From NCBI GenBank assembly GCA_003131315.1, contig PKUV01000160.1, forward strand, positions 26,216 to 59,798: a DNA stretch of 33,583 nt. The letters run 5' to 3'. The notes under the pieces were generated by a model. That model was not told the origin of the DNA. It saw only the letters and a list, made by a program, of their open reading frames with translations, and searched no databases. Shown in pieces: positions 17,401-25,628 of the stretch; within the stretch, counting starts at the first letter, position 1; the number at the start of each line of letters is the position of its first letter. Origin of the DNA: Acidobacteriaceae bacterium. Its GTDB lineage: Bacteria; Acidobacteriota; Terriglobia; Terriglobales; Acidobacteriaceae. Made by a program: the position numbers and the translations under genes.

Positions 17401-18001
17401 GCAAGATGACAACAACGTAAGAGCTAGCTATGGGCGCTCTTACAACGACGTGCGTCACCGGCTGGTCGCCAGCTACACTTGGGATTTGCCGGTCGGAAAG
17501 GGCAAGCGCTTCCTTAACCAGAGCGGCTTCGTAGATGCTGCGTTGGGAGGCTGGGAAATCTCGGGTATCACAAGTTGGCAATCCGGATACCCATTCACGG
17601 TGACCATTGGGAACGATTATCCTAACACAGGGTCGCTTGTCGAGACGCCCGACCGGTTGTGCAACGGTACCGGGCGGAAAACGATTAGCGACTGGTTTAA
17701 TCTAAGCTGCTTCACCGTAGCGCCTTTGCAGGCTGCTTTGGCCGCTGGGAATCCCCGCTTTGGCAATTCTGGCCGAAACATCCTCGATGCCCCGGGATTC
17801 TACGATTGGGACCTAAATTTCTCAAAACACTTCAAGCTCAACGAGCATTTCCAACTAGAATTCCGCGGAGAGATGTACAACGCTTTCAACCACCCAAATT
17901 TCGGAAATCCGTCGGCGAACATTCAAGCCAGCACTGCAGGGCAAATCTTAAGTGCGGCGACGCCAAGGGACATTCAGTTTGGGCTCAAGCTGTTGTTCTA
18001 G
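14471..18001 (+). CDS. Oar-type TonB-dependent receptor with carboxypeptidase-regulatory-like domain
   Basis: Outer-membrane transporter expected to bind and import a large or scarce substrate using TonB energy. A signal peptide (about residues 12-34, ending CYGQ) is followed by a carboxypeptidase-regulatory-like beta-sandwich (VADTSGAVVPDATVAV... GSYILLSLRPGVYDVTV), a plug domain (about 120-250, with YLIDGVDSRG), and a long beta-barrel ending in the outer-membrane signature LKLLF. The 1176-residue length and absence of a SusD partner are typical of acidobacterial receptors. GTG 14471 is chosen because GGAGGT lies just before it; the frame opens at GTG 14453. The gene opens the sugar locus and is divergent from the GntR regulator, so it is probably induced by the substrate. 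Its GC content looks lower than that of mrdA. Confidence 0.92.
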   Translation: MFIARDNSGVRWQLIRFCLLVLTFTLGLIPCYGQIVNASLFGTVADTSGAVVPDATVAVREQSTSFTAKSTTDSTGSYILLSLRPGVYDVTVGKAGFKTSVISGIALLVDQKAQLDLQLQVGDVATRVDVVGVSPIVDTSTASIGSVIGEKDVTDLPLNLRRFGALAVLVPGTVPDNGGFASEALGSPFSETTYSAGGLRSTSNNYLIDGVDSRGMNWGGFQLQPPPDAVQEFKIQTNVYSAAFGKTAGSTVNLVTRSGSNGLHGSVYEFLRNDMLDARNFFATTQPKYRRNQYGAGVGGPIRKNKTFFFVNYEGLRQVQGNTRLGVIPTPTELTGDLSSSLTGQTVNLCGTGGPANLNFDSGQLFAPASLQQVTCPVGSANAGSTILVGNPIPGNIITNIDPVAQKVLASYPSPNRTGAANFVNNIPNTRFDSLGDGRLDEVIGPKDQLFARYLFGQSSIVQPGPTAVPGFQDTIYFRGQNFALGWTHTFGPHLLSEARFGYQRDYDILNCASCPRTPGFMASFGINGLQAAAPSTEAYPLFEFTNYSYIGDNDYRPTINPDTVEKYQENLTWTRGRHTVVVGVDLEPVQFLHQQSQNGTHGTVTYNGQFSGLAGELPGVATVSDLADFLQGYPSNAVRNFRFQPVNDVGGGFFNFYGQDDIQVRRNISVNLGLRWEYRRQWVDNNNNIVTFVPTGPKFSGSGNAILVTAADNSLNDSFCTNPAYSYLISASGQCLVASSARRAQLGFTGRTGRTLVFPNYKDFAPRLGISWRPTSSDKLIIRTGFGIFYDLGNHTTEDFVGQNPIFSPDENYSTAFGVPPPLTNGVPTTVENVFGSGAAIPNLSALLGYYGVDPHMKSPMIKEYSFGIESQLAKNLGLEVGYVGNKGTRLSNLHLFGNQPNPGLGPLQPRRPYPDFGLIANATGDAISNYNSLQVKLTQRLSAGVSFLVAYTFAKSLDDAEGDEGFVGGVGNVNAQDDNNVRASYGRSYNDVRHRLVASYTWDLPVGKGKRFLNQSGFVDAALGGWEISGITSWQSGYPFTVTIGNDYPNTGSLVETPDRLCNGTGRKTISDWFNLSCFTVAPLQAALAAGNPRFGNSGRNILDAPGFYDWDLNFSKHFKLNEHFQLEFRGEMYNAFNHPNFGNPSANIQASTAGQILSAATPRDIQFGLKLLF

Positions 18002-18459
18002 TGGTGTGGCCTTGAAGGCGTGAGGAAATGCAGCCCGCAGCTGCGAAAATCAGGAGTACGGTAGTTTTCCCGGGACCTGAGCAGGTGGCCGATTCAACGA
18101 GTACCTGCTCCAAATGCCCCGGCAGGATCTGTCCTCCGAGTCGGGAACGATCCTGATCACATTGACTGAGGGCTCTCAAACCCACGTCGGGGAGTTTTCG
18201 ACGTGGCCAGAACAGGAACCATTGGAGCGCGTTCCGAGCATTCTGGACGACGCGTGCGAACGACCACACCGGTGGACGCACGAGCGCGACATCGAACTTG
18301 TAAACATGGGTGATCCTCATAAAGGCTGCGGCTGTCTCAACTTGCAACAGGTGTTCCGGTCGTACTGCGAACTTAAGTGACCATCAATATGCATTTCTGG
18401 CATCGTCTTTGGAGAGCCCTACGCTGGCGGCGGAATATTCTCGTGGGGGTTTGGACTCG
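18002..18459. other. Unassigned gap after the receptor gene
   Basis: Open frames exist on both strands (88 codons plus at 18114-18380; 120 codons minus at 17985-18347), but neither resembles a known family and they overlap each other. A hairpin with 8-bp arms GAGCAGGT/ACCTGCTC (18079-18086, 18103-18110) may help end the receptor transcript, without a T-run. Otherwise nothing is seen. Confidence 0.4.
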
Positions 18460-19422
18460 ATGAACGAAATTCGTTGTGCTGCTGTAATTGGTGCCGGCCT
18501 CATGGGGCACGGCATTGCACAATTGTTTGCGCAAGCCCAGATTCCTGTTTACCTCACAGATAGCCAACCCGAAAGCCTGGAAGCCGGCCTTCGCCATGTC
18601 GCCACGAACCTCAAGAAACTCGTCTCCCACGGGTTCCTCAAGGAGCATGAGGCAGATGAAATTCACTCGCGGGTCATGCCCGTGAGCACCATCCAAGAGG
18701 CTGTTAAGGATGCCGACTTCGTTACGGAGTGCGTCACTGAGGATTTAGCATTAAAGCAGAATCTCTTTGAGGAGCTTGAGGAGCTTTCGCCCCCATGGGC
18801 GATTCTTGCTTCGAACACGTCCTCGCTTATCTTGTCCGAAATAGGAGCAAGGGTTAAACAGAAGTCTCGGATGATTGTCACTCATTATTTCAACCCGCCG
18901 CACATCATTCCGACGGTGGAGATCGTACCGAGTGACTTCACTGATCCGGCCGTCACCGAAACCACACGAGGGCTGATCACTCGGATGGGGAAGTTTCCCA
19001 TCTGCTTGAAGAAGGCCCTTCCGGGATTCCTAGTCAACCGCGTTCAAGCGGCCATAGTCCGTGAAGTTTTATCGATCCTGGAGGATGATTTCACCACTGC
19101 CGAAGAGATGGATCAAGCTCTCAGAGGATCGATCGGCTTCCGAATGGCCGCCGTGGGACCGCTGGAGGTAATGGATTTCGGTGGGCTTGACACTTGGTTG
19201 GAACTTACCTCGAATCTACTGCCCACATTGAATAATCGGACGGATCCGCCGGCAATTCTGGTCGAGAAAGTCACGCGGGGCGACCTCGGTGTCAAATCGG
19301 GCAGGGGCTTTTACGATTGGGGTGGAGGATATACTTCCTCCACGTTCGCAGAAAGAGCCCGCACGCGCGATGACACCTTCTTGGATATGCTCAGGACTTT
19401 GTACGCCAAGTCATCATTGTAG
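18460..19422 (+). CDS. 3-hydroxyacyl-CoA / L-gulonate dehydrogenase family protein
   Basis: NAD-dependent 3-hydroxy-acid dehydrogenase of the HADH/lambda-crystallin family. The N-terminal Rossmann domain has GAGLMGHGIA. The central motif ILASNTSSLILSEI and HYFNPPHIIPTVEIV carry the usual Ser and His of the active site, and the C-terminal helical domain starts around GFLVNRVQAAIVREV. At 320 aa it has a single dehydrogenase unit with no hydratase. In fatty-acid oxidation it would be FadB-like; in this sugar locus L-gulonate 3-dehydrogenase or a similar sugar-acid role is more plausible. Start ATG 18460 is set by the homologous N-terminus; the frame remains open upstream to 18310 without family similarity. 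The ribosome site (GGGGG) is weak. Confidence 0.85.
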   Translation: MNEIRCAAVIGAGLMGHGIAQLFAQAQIPVYLTDSQPESLEAGLRHVATNLKKLVSHGFLKEHEADEIHSRVMPVSTIQEAVKDADFVTECVTEDLALKQNLFEELEELSPPWAILASNTSSLILSEIGARVKQKSRMIVTHYFNPPHIIPTVEIVPSDFTDPAVTETTRGLITRMGKFPICLKKALPGFLVNRVQAAIVREVLSILEDDFTTAEEMDQALRGSIGFRMAAVGPLEVMDFGGLDTWLELTSNLLPTLNNRTDPPAILVEKVTRGDLGVKSGRGFYDWGGGYTSSTFAERARTRDDTFLDMLRTLYAKSSL

Positions 19423-19487
19423 TCGCACATTGCACGTGTGCTCTTTGCTCGGACGGACAAGGGAGCCTGGAGATATAGGGAGGAGAG

Positions 19488-19706
19488 ATGGTTCGGACCC
19501 ATGAGGTAAAGGACCTGCGAATTGAGTTCTCGAACGCGAACTATCCGGCGGGCGAATACCAGGTAACTGATATCCCTGCCGCAACCGGATTAAGAGGAAC
19601 AACGTATAATGGAAGAACTAATGGAGGAACCAGTGGACATCAAAGAAGAACTAATGGAGGACTTAGTGGAAGTCAAAGCAAAAGAATATCTCGACCGATT
19701 GCGTGA
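19488..19706 (+). CDS. Possible small protein or leader before the SIS gene
   Basis: A 72-codon frame starting at an ATG with a strong ribosome site (GGGAGGAGAG). Residues 1-35 (KDLRIEFSNANYPAGEYQVT) look protein-like, but the end becomes Gly/Thr/Asn-rich where it runs into the tandem repeat of the next gene in another frame. It may be the remnant of a gene start, a translated leader, or chance. No family recognised. Confidence 0.2.
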   Translation: MVRTHEVKDLRIEFSNANYPAGEYQVTDIPAATGLRGTTYNGRTNGGTSGHQRRTNGGLSGSQSKRISRPIA

Positions 19707-20406
19707 TATTCTCACGTTTATCGAAACCGAACAGGCCGAGCCCATCTCGACCGCTGCCAAGAAGCTCGCCGATGTGATCCGGCAGGATGGCATCGTCTAC
19801 GTGTTCGGCACAGGTCATTCCCACTGCGCGGCGGAGGACCTCGTCTCGCGTGCGGGTGGCCTAGCGGCCATAGATCTGATCTACGATCCGGCGTCGGCGG
19901 GCGAATTCGGCATGGCCAAAGCGGGTTACATGGAGCGACTGGTCGGTGTCGGGCAGACCACCATGCGTTTCAGCGGCATCAGCGAGAAAGACGCGCTGGT
20001 CGTGGTCTCCAATTCCGGATTGAACAACGAGCCTGTCGAGGCTGCACTGTATGGTCGTGAGCTGGGCGTTCCGGTAATCGTCATTACCTCGGTATCATAT
20101 TCGAGCAGTCATCGGACACGGCATTCCGGCGGGAAGAAGCTTATGGATTTGGCTGACGTCGTCATTGACACGGGTGTGCCGTTCCCCGATGCGATGATCA
20201 AGATAAAGGGGCTTGAACAGCCAATGGGCCCTGCTTCGACTGCGGTCTCGATCATCGTGGGTCACGTGTTGTGCCTTTCGATTGCCTCCTCGCTGCTCCA
20301 ACAAGGTGCGCGGCCCGACGTGTACTTCAGCGGGAACCTGGATAGTGCGGAAGAACACAACCTGGGATTGTGGAAGAAGTACCGCGGACGGGTTCGCGCT
20401 CTTTGA
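19609..20406 (+). CDS. SIS-domain sugar-phosphate protein (UPF0309 type)
   Basis: Cytoplasmic sugar isomerase (SIS) domain protein. The nucleotide-like sugar-phosphate pocket is visible in YVFGTGHSHCAAEDLVSRAG (the GTGxS loop) and VVVSNSGLNNEPVEAA (the SNSG loop), with a conserved VISVSYSSSHRTRHSGGK-like segment typical of UPF0309. Members act on amino-sugar phosphates; one in Streptomyces is reported, as I recall it, to dehydrate GlcNAc-6-phosphate, but the role here is inferred. The ROK kinase gene follows after 19 bp. The start is ambiguous: the first 23 codons lie in a 33-bp tandem duplication that also duplicates GGAGGA plus GTG, so starts at 19609, 19633 or 19666 are possible. Confidence 0.88.
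   Translation: MEELMEEPVDIKEELMEDLVEVKAKEYLDRLRDILTFIETEQAEPISTAAKKLADVIRQDGIVYVFGTGHSHCAAEDLVSRAGGLAAIDLIYDPASAGEFGMAKAGYMERLVGVGQTTMRFSGISEKDALVVVSNSGLNNEPVEAALYGRELGVPVIVITSVSYSSSHRTRHSGGKKLMDLADVVIDTGVPFPDAMIKIKGLEQPMGPASTAVSIIVGHVLCLSIASSLLQQGARPDVYFSGNLDSAEEHNLGLWKKYRGRVRAL
19613..19678 (+). repeat. 33-bp tandem duplication carrying a ribosome site and start codon
   Basis: Unit 1 (19613-19645) and unit 2 (19646-19678) match at 28 of 33 positions by my count. Each contains ATGGAGGA, four or five bases, then GTG, all in frame with the SIS gene. The units encode EELMEEPVDIK and EELMEDLVEVK. The true start could be in either unit. Confidence 0.8.
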
Positions 20407-20425
20407 ACGCACACTGTGGCAGGCG

Positions 20426-21298
20426 ATGAGAAAGACAGCTTATTGGCTGGCGATCGACATCGGCGGCTCATCCGTCAAGGTTGCGCTCTGGGACGGCCAC
20501 CGCCTGTCGCGCGTGGATCGGACTGAATTCGGCAGCGCTATCGTAGATGGGGATTGGATCGCGCGACTCCTAGGCTTGAAACTCCAGGCATGGGGGGATC
20601 CCCCGATTCGGTCGGCCGCTGTGGGCGTGCCGTCACTTGTTGACGCGAAGCACCGGGTCGTCGTCGAGTCCGCCAACCTTGGCTGGCGCAACTATCCTCT
20701 CGCTTCGGTGCTGAGAAAGGCGCTCCGCATCCCCGTGTACCTGGAAACCGACGTCCTCCTTGCCGCGCGGGTGGAATCCGCGCTCGGCGCGGGCCGGAAC
20801 TCAACAGATTTCGTTTATATCAATCTAGGCACCGGCGTCAGCCACGTGCGGATGCTGCGCGGCGAACCACAACTCGGCGCGCACGGATTGGGAACGAACT
20901 TGGGTCATGCGCCCCTGTTCAGCGGCCGCAACCGCCGCGCGCGCAAGCTTTGCAGGTGCGACCGTCCGTACTGCGTCGAAACCGTCATCGGCGGACGTGT
21001 GATCGCGACGGCGTTGCGCCGCTGGCGCGGCGGCGAACGCCATCGCTTCTGGCGTGAGTACGGCGAGAACCTAGGGATTGTTCTCTCGTGCGTGACGAGT
21101 CTGCTGGACCCGGAGCGAATCGTCCTGAATGGTGGGGTGTGTGCATCACGCACACTCTTTGAATCCAGCATGCGCGCCGCCCTTCAGCGGCACACCGCGC
21201 ATCAAGGCGCATTGCCGAAGATACTCTTTTCACGCTTGGGCGATGCGGCGGGTCTGGTCGGAGCCGGGTTGGCCGCGCAACAGCGAGCGCATGAGTAA
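20426..21298 (+). CDS. ROK-family sugar kinase
   Basis: Cytoplasmic ATP-dependent hexose or N-acetylhexosamine kinase. The phosphate-1 motif IDIGGSSVKVALWDG lies at the N-terminus and the catalytic-base region at ETDVLLAARVES (the usual Asn before Asp is Thr). The ROK signature GVSHVRMLRGEPQLGAHGLG, then TNLGHAPL, is followed by a zinc site CRCDRPYCVE, and the adenosine loop is at RIVLNGGV. Length is 290 aa. The distal family (NagK, glucokinase, NanK) is clear but the sugar is not. The gene follows the SIS gene closely, and together with GntR/UTRA and PIG-L neighbours an N-acetylated sugar is a fair guess. ATG 20426 matches the family start; the ribosome site is poor. Confidence 0.9.
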   Translation: MRKTAYWLAIDIGGSSVKVALWDGHRLSRVDRTEFGSAIVDGDWIARLLGLKLQAWGDPPIRSAAVGVPSLVDAKHRVVVESANLGWRNYPLASVLRKALRIPVYLETDVLLAARVESALGAGRNSTDFVYINLGTGVSHVRMLRGEPQLGAHGLGTNLGHAPLFSGRNRRARKLCRCDRPYCVETVIGGRVIATALRRWRGGERHRFWREYGENLGIVLSCVTSLLDPERIVLNGGVCASRTLFESSMRAALQRHTAHQGALPKILFSRLGDAAGLVGAGLAAQQRAHE

Positions 21299-21422
21299 TG
21301 GAGAGACTGTCACCGATTTCATTTACTGCCTAACACGGAAGTGTGGCGTCATGTCACTCCGATCCAGCGGCCAGTGACTCTCGTGGACGTCTTGCCTTGA
21401 CTAGAAGCGAAGCAGGACCAGC

Positions 21423-21450
21423 GTCAATTAATACTCGTCATTAAATTGAC
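21423..21450. promoter_or_regulatory. Imperfect palindrome before the glycosidase gene
   Basis: GTCAATTAAT and ATTAAATTGAC are reverse complements but for one extra A, around ACTCGTC. The element lies 27 bp before the start of the glycosidase-like gene and could be an operator or a 5' hairpin. Confidence 0.4.
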
Positions 21451-21476
21451 TGCAGTTGAGTTTTAGTGGAGGGGGC

Positions 21477-24400
21477 ATGGAACGCAGGACAGCTCTTAGA
21501 ATTCTCGCTCTCGGCGCACTTATGCCAAAGGTTCCCGCCCTAATGGTGGCCAAGAGTCCAATGCAAACAAAGACTACATCGAACACCAAGGTTGTCTCGA
21601 AGAACACCGGCGTTCTAGCGACCATTCGACTCTATAACCCAACCCAGTGGACTTATCAAACCTTTGTTGAAGTCCCCGCAGGGCAGTTGGCGGCGCCAGG
21701 ACTCATTGACTGGCGGAAGGTCCGCTTGGTTTGCGATGGGCGAGACGTATCTTTTTCGCTGCGGGAGGGGCGAGCGCACTGGAGGGCCAGCTTAGTGCCC
21801 GTCACGGACCCTCGTGCTGAGGACTTGGTCGTTTTCACTATCAATGTTCCTCCCGGCACTTGGTCACAAGTCGATGTAGTGAGCGGCCAGCGGAACGAGA
21901 AGAGTGCGCTTACTCGGGCGGACGGTCAGCTGGTGGTGTCATACCCAAATCTCAAAGTGGTTATTAATCAACTGACAGCGATGTTGGTCCAAGTTAAGGC
22001 TTTTTCTGCGGAACTACTTGCCACACCGATGAGTGCAGATGGTTTTCAGGTAGAGGAGGGAGTCATTGAGCACTCGGAGGCCTCTGCCCTTGGCTTCGAA
22101 CGGCTCTTGACTTACTCTCATCAAAGAGTAAGGCTCAAGAAAGACCTGCCCATAAGTTCATTCCAGGCCAAGCTCGTGTCCTCCTTCTCGGATCCTGCAT
22201 TGACCGAGCTGAACTTCATTCTAGAACATGCGAAAGCTCCAGCCATGGCTCTCACCTACCGGGTGCATACCGGCGGGCTAGTAGAGATTTTGGCAGATGA
22301 GCGACCTTGGGAAGGCGCGTCACCATGGCTGAATTACGGAGTCGAGTACAGACTTAGCCTGAAGTGCGAAGGGCAGCCAGTGCCCGATTTCGAAACCCAA
22401 TTTCCATTTTTCGGATTCCAGGACTATGACGCGGTGGTAAAAAACACCGGAACACTGCATCGGACGGAAAACCTTGCAGTGCTTGAAGTCGGAGAAGAAT
22501 CGATCAACGGGCGCCGCTGGCATCGACGCTTATACATTGCGGGCCAAAATCAACTGACACATATACACGACATGTTTCAGGTTGTCGACAAGGGGTTGGT
22601 TGTCGATGTCATACCCGCATCTCTTCGTTTAGATAGGGGTCCCATCCAGGTTTCATATCCCGATGGCTGCAAGACTATAGCTGAGACCTTAGTGCAAGCG
22701 CTCGGCAAAGCTGGCATCCGGGCGGAATCTGTGTCCGGACCCGGAAACCGTCAAGTCAGTGCGATTATTTTAAAGCGCCTTGAACGGCCTGAAGAAGCCG
22801 GCCTGGAAGGAGACGGGTTTGCGATCCTCCCGCTCCAGGATGGAAACGGCGCATCTATCGTCTCGGGAACACAATTCGGGCTGATGCACGGAACACTGAA
22901 GCTCGCCGAGCAGGTTCTCAGAAACCAAGGCGCAGTGTCGGTCCCCTTGATGGCCAGCAACCCAGGTAGTGGCCTACGGGCCGGGGGCTTCGGAGGAGGA
23001 ACCCACGAAGTAGATTTTCCATACGGAAACGACGCCGAGTGGATTAAGGTTTTCGACGATCTGGTCGCCTCCGGAATGAACACAATGATTTGCATGGGCA
23101 TGTGGGGTAACTGGAAAATGCCCGTGACCTATAAGTACATGCCGGAGCTCAGATCTGATTCACCCGACGCTTATGACGAAATCTCGGGAGCCAAGTTCTC
23201 GGAATACGAATCATCCCGCGAGCAAGCTCTGAAGCTCTTGAATTACTTGCACGAGCGCGGAGTGAAAGTTTGGCTGGAGATACCCGTGGGAGCTATCCCC
23301 ACGACTTTTGCCGGCAAGTTTCCCGATGCCGTCCTACCCGGGAACCCGAAAGTTCCTCTCGTTTTGCATCCAAAATACCAACAGTATCTGCAGGCATTCT
23401 TCAAGGAACTTCTGGAGACGTATCCCATCGAGGGATTCATGATGGTTCGGGATGACAACGGCGGCATGGATACCAGCGAGGAGTTTACGAAACATGTCGC
23501 GGTCTCGCACACCAAAAATCCGGCGTGGGAGCAGGAACTGCTGATCTACGACATGCTGCGATCCACTGGTTTCCGAGGCGATATTGCCATTTATCCGTAT
23601 CGGGATCTTTATGAACCTCAACTCGAGTCCGCTCTGCCCAAAGACCTTTTCATTGTCGGACACGGCAGTGGTTTCGGACCTCTGAGCCGCAGCTACAAGA
23701 CGCTAGGCCTTATGCCCGACACCTGGCTGGACAATATCTATGCAGGTTTTCGCCTGCCTCCGACGTCGAGAATGAAGCGGCTGATCTCCGATCGAGGAAT
23801 CCTCTGGGTCGGCGGAGCCTTTCGTGGCACTGAACTGCCCTGGGAATCACTCGGCACTTTTACCTGGCAACCCGCTACCACGGTCAACACGCTGCGTAGC
23901 GATTGGGGTTCTCGGGCATTCGGAAAGAAAAATGGAGTTCCCTTTCTCCGATTCAGCGATGCCTACGAGCAGTTATGGAATCTCATGAATGGTCCCCTGT
24001 TGCCGTATACCTGGCTCGAAATGACTTCCCCAATGAAACAGCAAGTCGAGCAAGAGAGCGATGCAGGTCTAAAACTCTACCAGGACCGGCTTGCGGACCT
24101 CCTCTCCACGGCGGGCAACGCAGATAACAAGGATTGGTTCGTTCAAGCCAAACTGTATGGGCCCTTTTTCGAATACTGCCTGCGCCGGCTGAAATTGTTC
24201 GACCAGCTTTACGAGATTGTGCTGCCGTACAAAGATGCCCTCGAGACGTCCAAACCCCTGCCGGCTGACATCCGCCACCGTGTGACTTCCGTTTATCGCG
24301 AACTGCTTGAGACCGCTGTACCGTATGCGAACGCGATCAAGAAGGTGCCGGGCGGAATGATGCGCGCAACTGAGCCGTCGGCTCATCCTTACCGCGAGTG

Positions 24401-24785
24401 GCATCAGGGCGGCTACGGTCAAGCGCTCGATAAAATGCTAAAGCTGCCAGAATTTGGCGGCACATTGAACGTATCTCACCAAGAGCTCAAAGCCGGAGGG
24501 CCCTTCACGATCACGATTGAACTCCAAAACAACGGGATCTGTCCTTGGGTGCCAAGGGAAGGTCAAAAACTTGAGCTTGACCCGCCCGCAAAGCTTTTGG
24601 GCCTCCCCCTTTCATGGGATTTAAACGGAGAATGGGTCCTTCCCGGAGACCTCCGAGTGGTGAATCTGTCTGGGACCGCGCCGGAGGAACCGGGCACGAC
24701 AAAGATTGGGATGAAGTTCTGGTCCCCCGCAGGCCCGCTGACGTTCCCGTTTATTGATCGCGAACTTCTGCTGAAATGGGAATAA
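21477..24785 (+). CDS. Large exported glycoside hydrolase-like protein with Ig-like tail
   Basis: Predicted periplasmic or secreted enzyme of 1102 aa acting on the locus substrate. A Tat-like leader (MERRTALRILALGAL) is followed by an N-terminal beta-rich region (about 40-380). A GH20b/GH67N-type alpha/beta domain comes next (about 385-480, GFAILPLQDGNGASIVSGTQ), and a probable (beta/alpha)8 barrel begins near residue 520. In the barrel, EGFMMVRDDNGGMD (Asp659, Asp660) and VWLEIPVG are candidate catalytic strands. The last about 110 residues resemble an NBR1-type Ig domain (NNGICPWVP... VLPGD... APEEPGT). The two-domain layout recalls alpha-glucuronidases and beta-hexosaminidases, but I cannot place it in a named GH family. 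The ATG at 21477 has GGAGGGGG before it. Confidence 0.75.
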   Translation: MERRTALRILALGALMPKVPALMVAKSPMQTKTTSNTKVVSKNTGVLATIRLYNPTQWTYQTFVEVPAGQLAAPGLIDWRKVRLVCDGRDVSFSLREGRAHWRASLVPVTDPRAEDLVVFTINVPPGTWSQVDVVSGQRNEKSALTRADGQLVVSYPNLKVVINQLTAMLVQVKAFSAELLATPMSADGFQVEEGVIEHSEASALGFERLLTYSHQRVRLKKDLPISSFQAKLVSSFSDPALTELNFILEHAKAPAMALTYRVHTGGLVEILADERPWEGASPWLNYGVEYRLSLKCEGQPVPDFETQFPFFGFQDYDAVVKNTGTLHRTENLAVLEVGEESINGRRWHRRLYIAGQNQLTHIHDMFQVVDKGLVVDVIPASLRLDRGPIQVSYPDGCKTIAETLVQALGKAGIRAESVSGPGNRQVSAIILKRLERPEEAGLEGDGFAILPLQDGNGASIVSGTQFGLMHGTLKLAEQVLRNQGAVSVPLMASNPGSGLRAGGFGGGTHEVDFPYGNDAEWIKVFDDLVASGMNTMICMGMWGNWKMPVTYKYMPELRSDSPDAYDEISGAKFSEYESSREQALKLLNYLHERGVKVWLEIPVGAIPTTFAGKFPDAVLPGNPKVPLVLHPKYQQYLQAFFKELLETYPIEGFMMVRDDNGGMDTSEEFTKHVAVSHTKNPAWEQELLIYDMLRSTGFRGDIAIYPYRDLYEPQLESALPKDLFIVGHGSGFGPLSRSYKTLGLMPDTWLDNIYAGFRLPPTSRMKRLISDRGILWVGGAFRGTELPWESLGTFTWQPATTVNTLRSDWGSRAFGKKNGVPFLRFSDAYEQLWNLMNGPLLPYTWLEMTSPMKQQVEQESDAGLKLYQDRLADLLSTAGNADNKDWFVQAKLYGPFFEYCLRRLKLFDQLYEIVLPYKDALETSKPLPADIRHRVTSVYRELLETAVPYANAIKKVPGGMMRATEPSAHPYREWHQGGYGQALDKMLKLPEFGGTLNVSHQELKAGGPFTITIELQNNGICPWVPREGQKLELDPPAKLLGLPLSWDLNGEWVLPGDLRVVNLSGTAPEEPGTTKIGMKFWSPAGPLTFPFIDRELLLKWE

Positions 24786-24810
24786 AAATCCGTCACAAGG
24801 GAGTAGCCGC

Positions 24811-25628
24811 ATGAGTGCACGGCTGAAAGACAAAGTAGCGATCATAACTGGTGCCGGCTCAAGCGGCCCTGGATGGGGCAACGGCAAAGCGACAGCCGTC
24901 TTGTATGCGCGCGAGGGCGCGAAAGTGTTTGCCGTGGACATCCGTCAAGAGGCTGCGGACGAAACCGTAGCCATTATTAAAGGTGAGGGTGGAGAAGCGG
25001 GAAGCTTTGCCGCCGACGTCTCCAAGTCCGCGGAGGTTAGAGCACTGGTCGAAAGGTGTCATAAGATTTTTGGACGTGTCGATGTCCTGCACAACAACGT
25101 TGGAGTTCTGGCGGTGGGTGGACCAGAAGAACTCTCCGAAGAAATTTGGGATCGCCATATGGCGATCAATGTAAAAGGTGTGTTTCTCGCGTGCAAGTAC
25201 GCCTTGCCGATCATGGTGCAACAGGGACAAGGGGCGATCGTCAATACCTCCTCAATTGCGTCCATCCGATATACAGGCTATCCCTCCGCGGTCTACCGCG
25301 TCCAAAGGCGCGGTGAACCAACTGACCCAAAACATCGCCGTGCAGTATGCCCGCAAGGGTATACGCGCCAACTGCGTGCTCCCGGGATTGATGAACACTC
25401 CCATGATTCGAGAGCCACTGAAGGATACGTATGGTGCAGGCGGCGTAGACGAAATGATCCATCGACCGGATGCGCAGGGCCGATGGGGAGGATGGGCGAT
25501 GCGTAGGACGTCGCCTATGCGTCACTATTTCTGGCGTCCGACGACTCGAAGTGAAGTGGAGCGTAGGCGAAAACCTCTGTACGCACAGGCAGCGCTGGTC
25601 TGGAGCCCCACTGGGGGCAGTTTCCCGA
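24811..25628 (+). pseudogene. SDR-family oxidoreductase, frameshifted
   Basis: Classical short-chain dehydrogenase, normally an NAD(P)-dependent sugar or alcohol oxidoreductase. The first frame gives the cofactor motif (ITGAGSSGPGWGNGKA), NNVG, and NTSSIASIRYTGYPSAVY. Between the Tyr (25294-25296) and the Lys of the YxxxK motif the frame shifts, and continues as ASKGAVNQLTQNIAVQYARK to about 25460. It then returns to the first frame (MGRMGDA), meets TAG at 25504 where Trp is expected, and goes on as DVAYASLFLASDDSK before another stop. The final VDGG segment is scrambled. At least two indels and one nonsense change: a pseudogene, or a low-quality assembly patch. A good ribosome site (GGGAG) precedes the ATG. 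Confidence 0.85.

Noticed and set aside
17985-18347. A 120-codon minus-strand frame in the gap after the receptor gene
   Set aside because: It overlaps the 3' end of the receptor gene, shows no family resemblance, and competes with another open frame on the plus strand; high GC makes long chance frames common.
19488-19706. An N-terminal rhamnosidase-like fragment before the SIS gene
   Set aside because: Only a faint likeness over about 20 residues; not enough to name a family.
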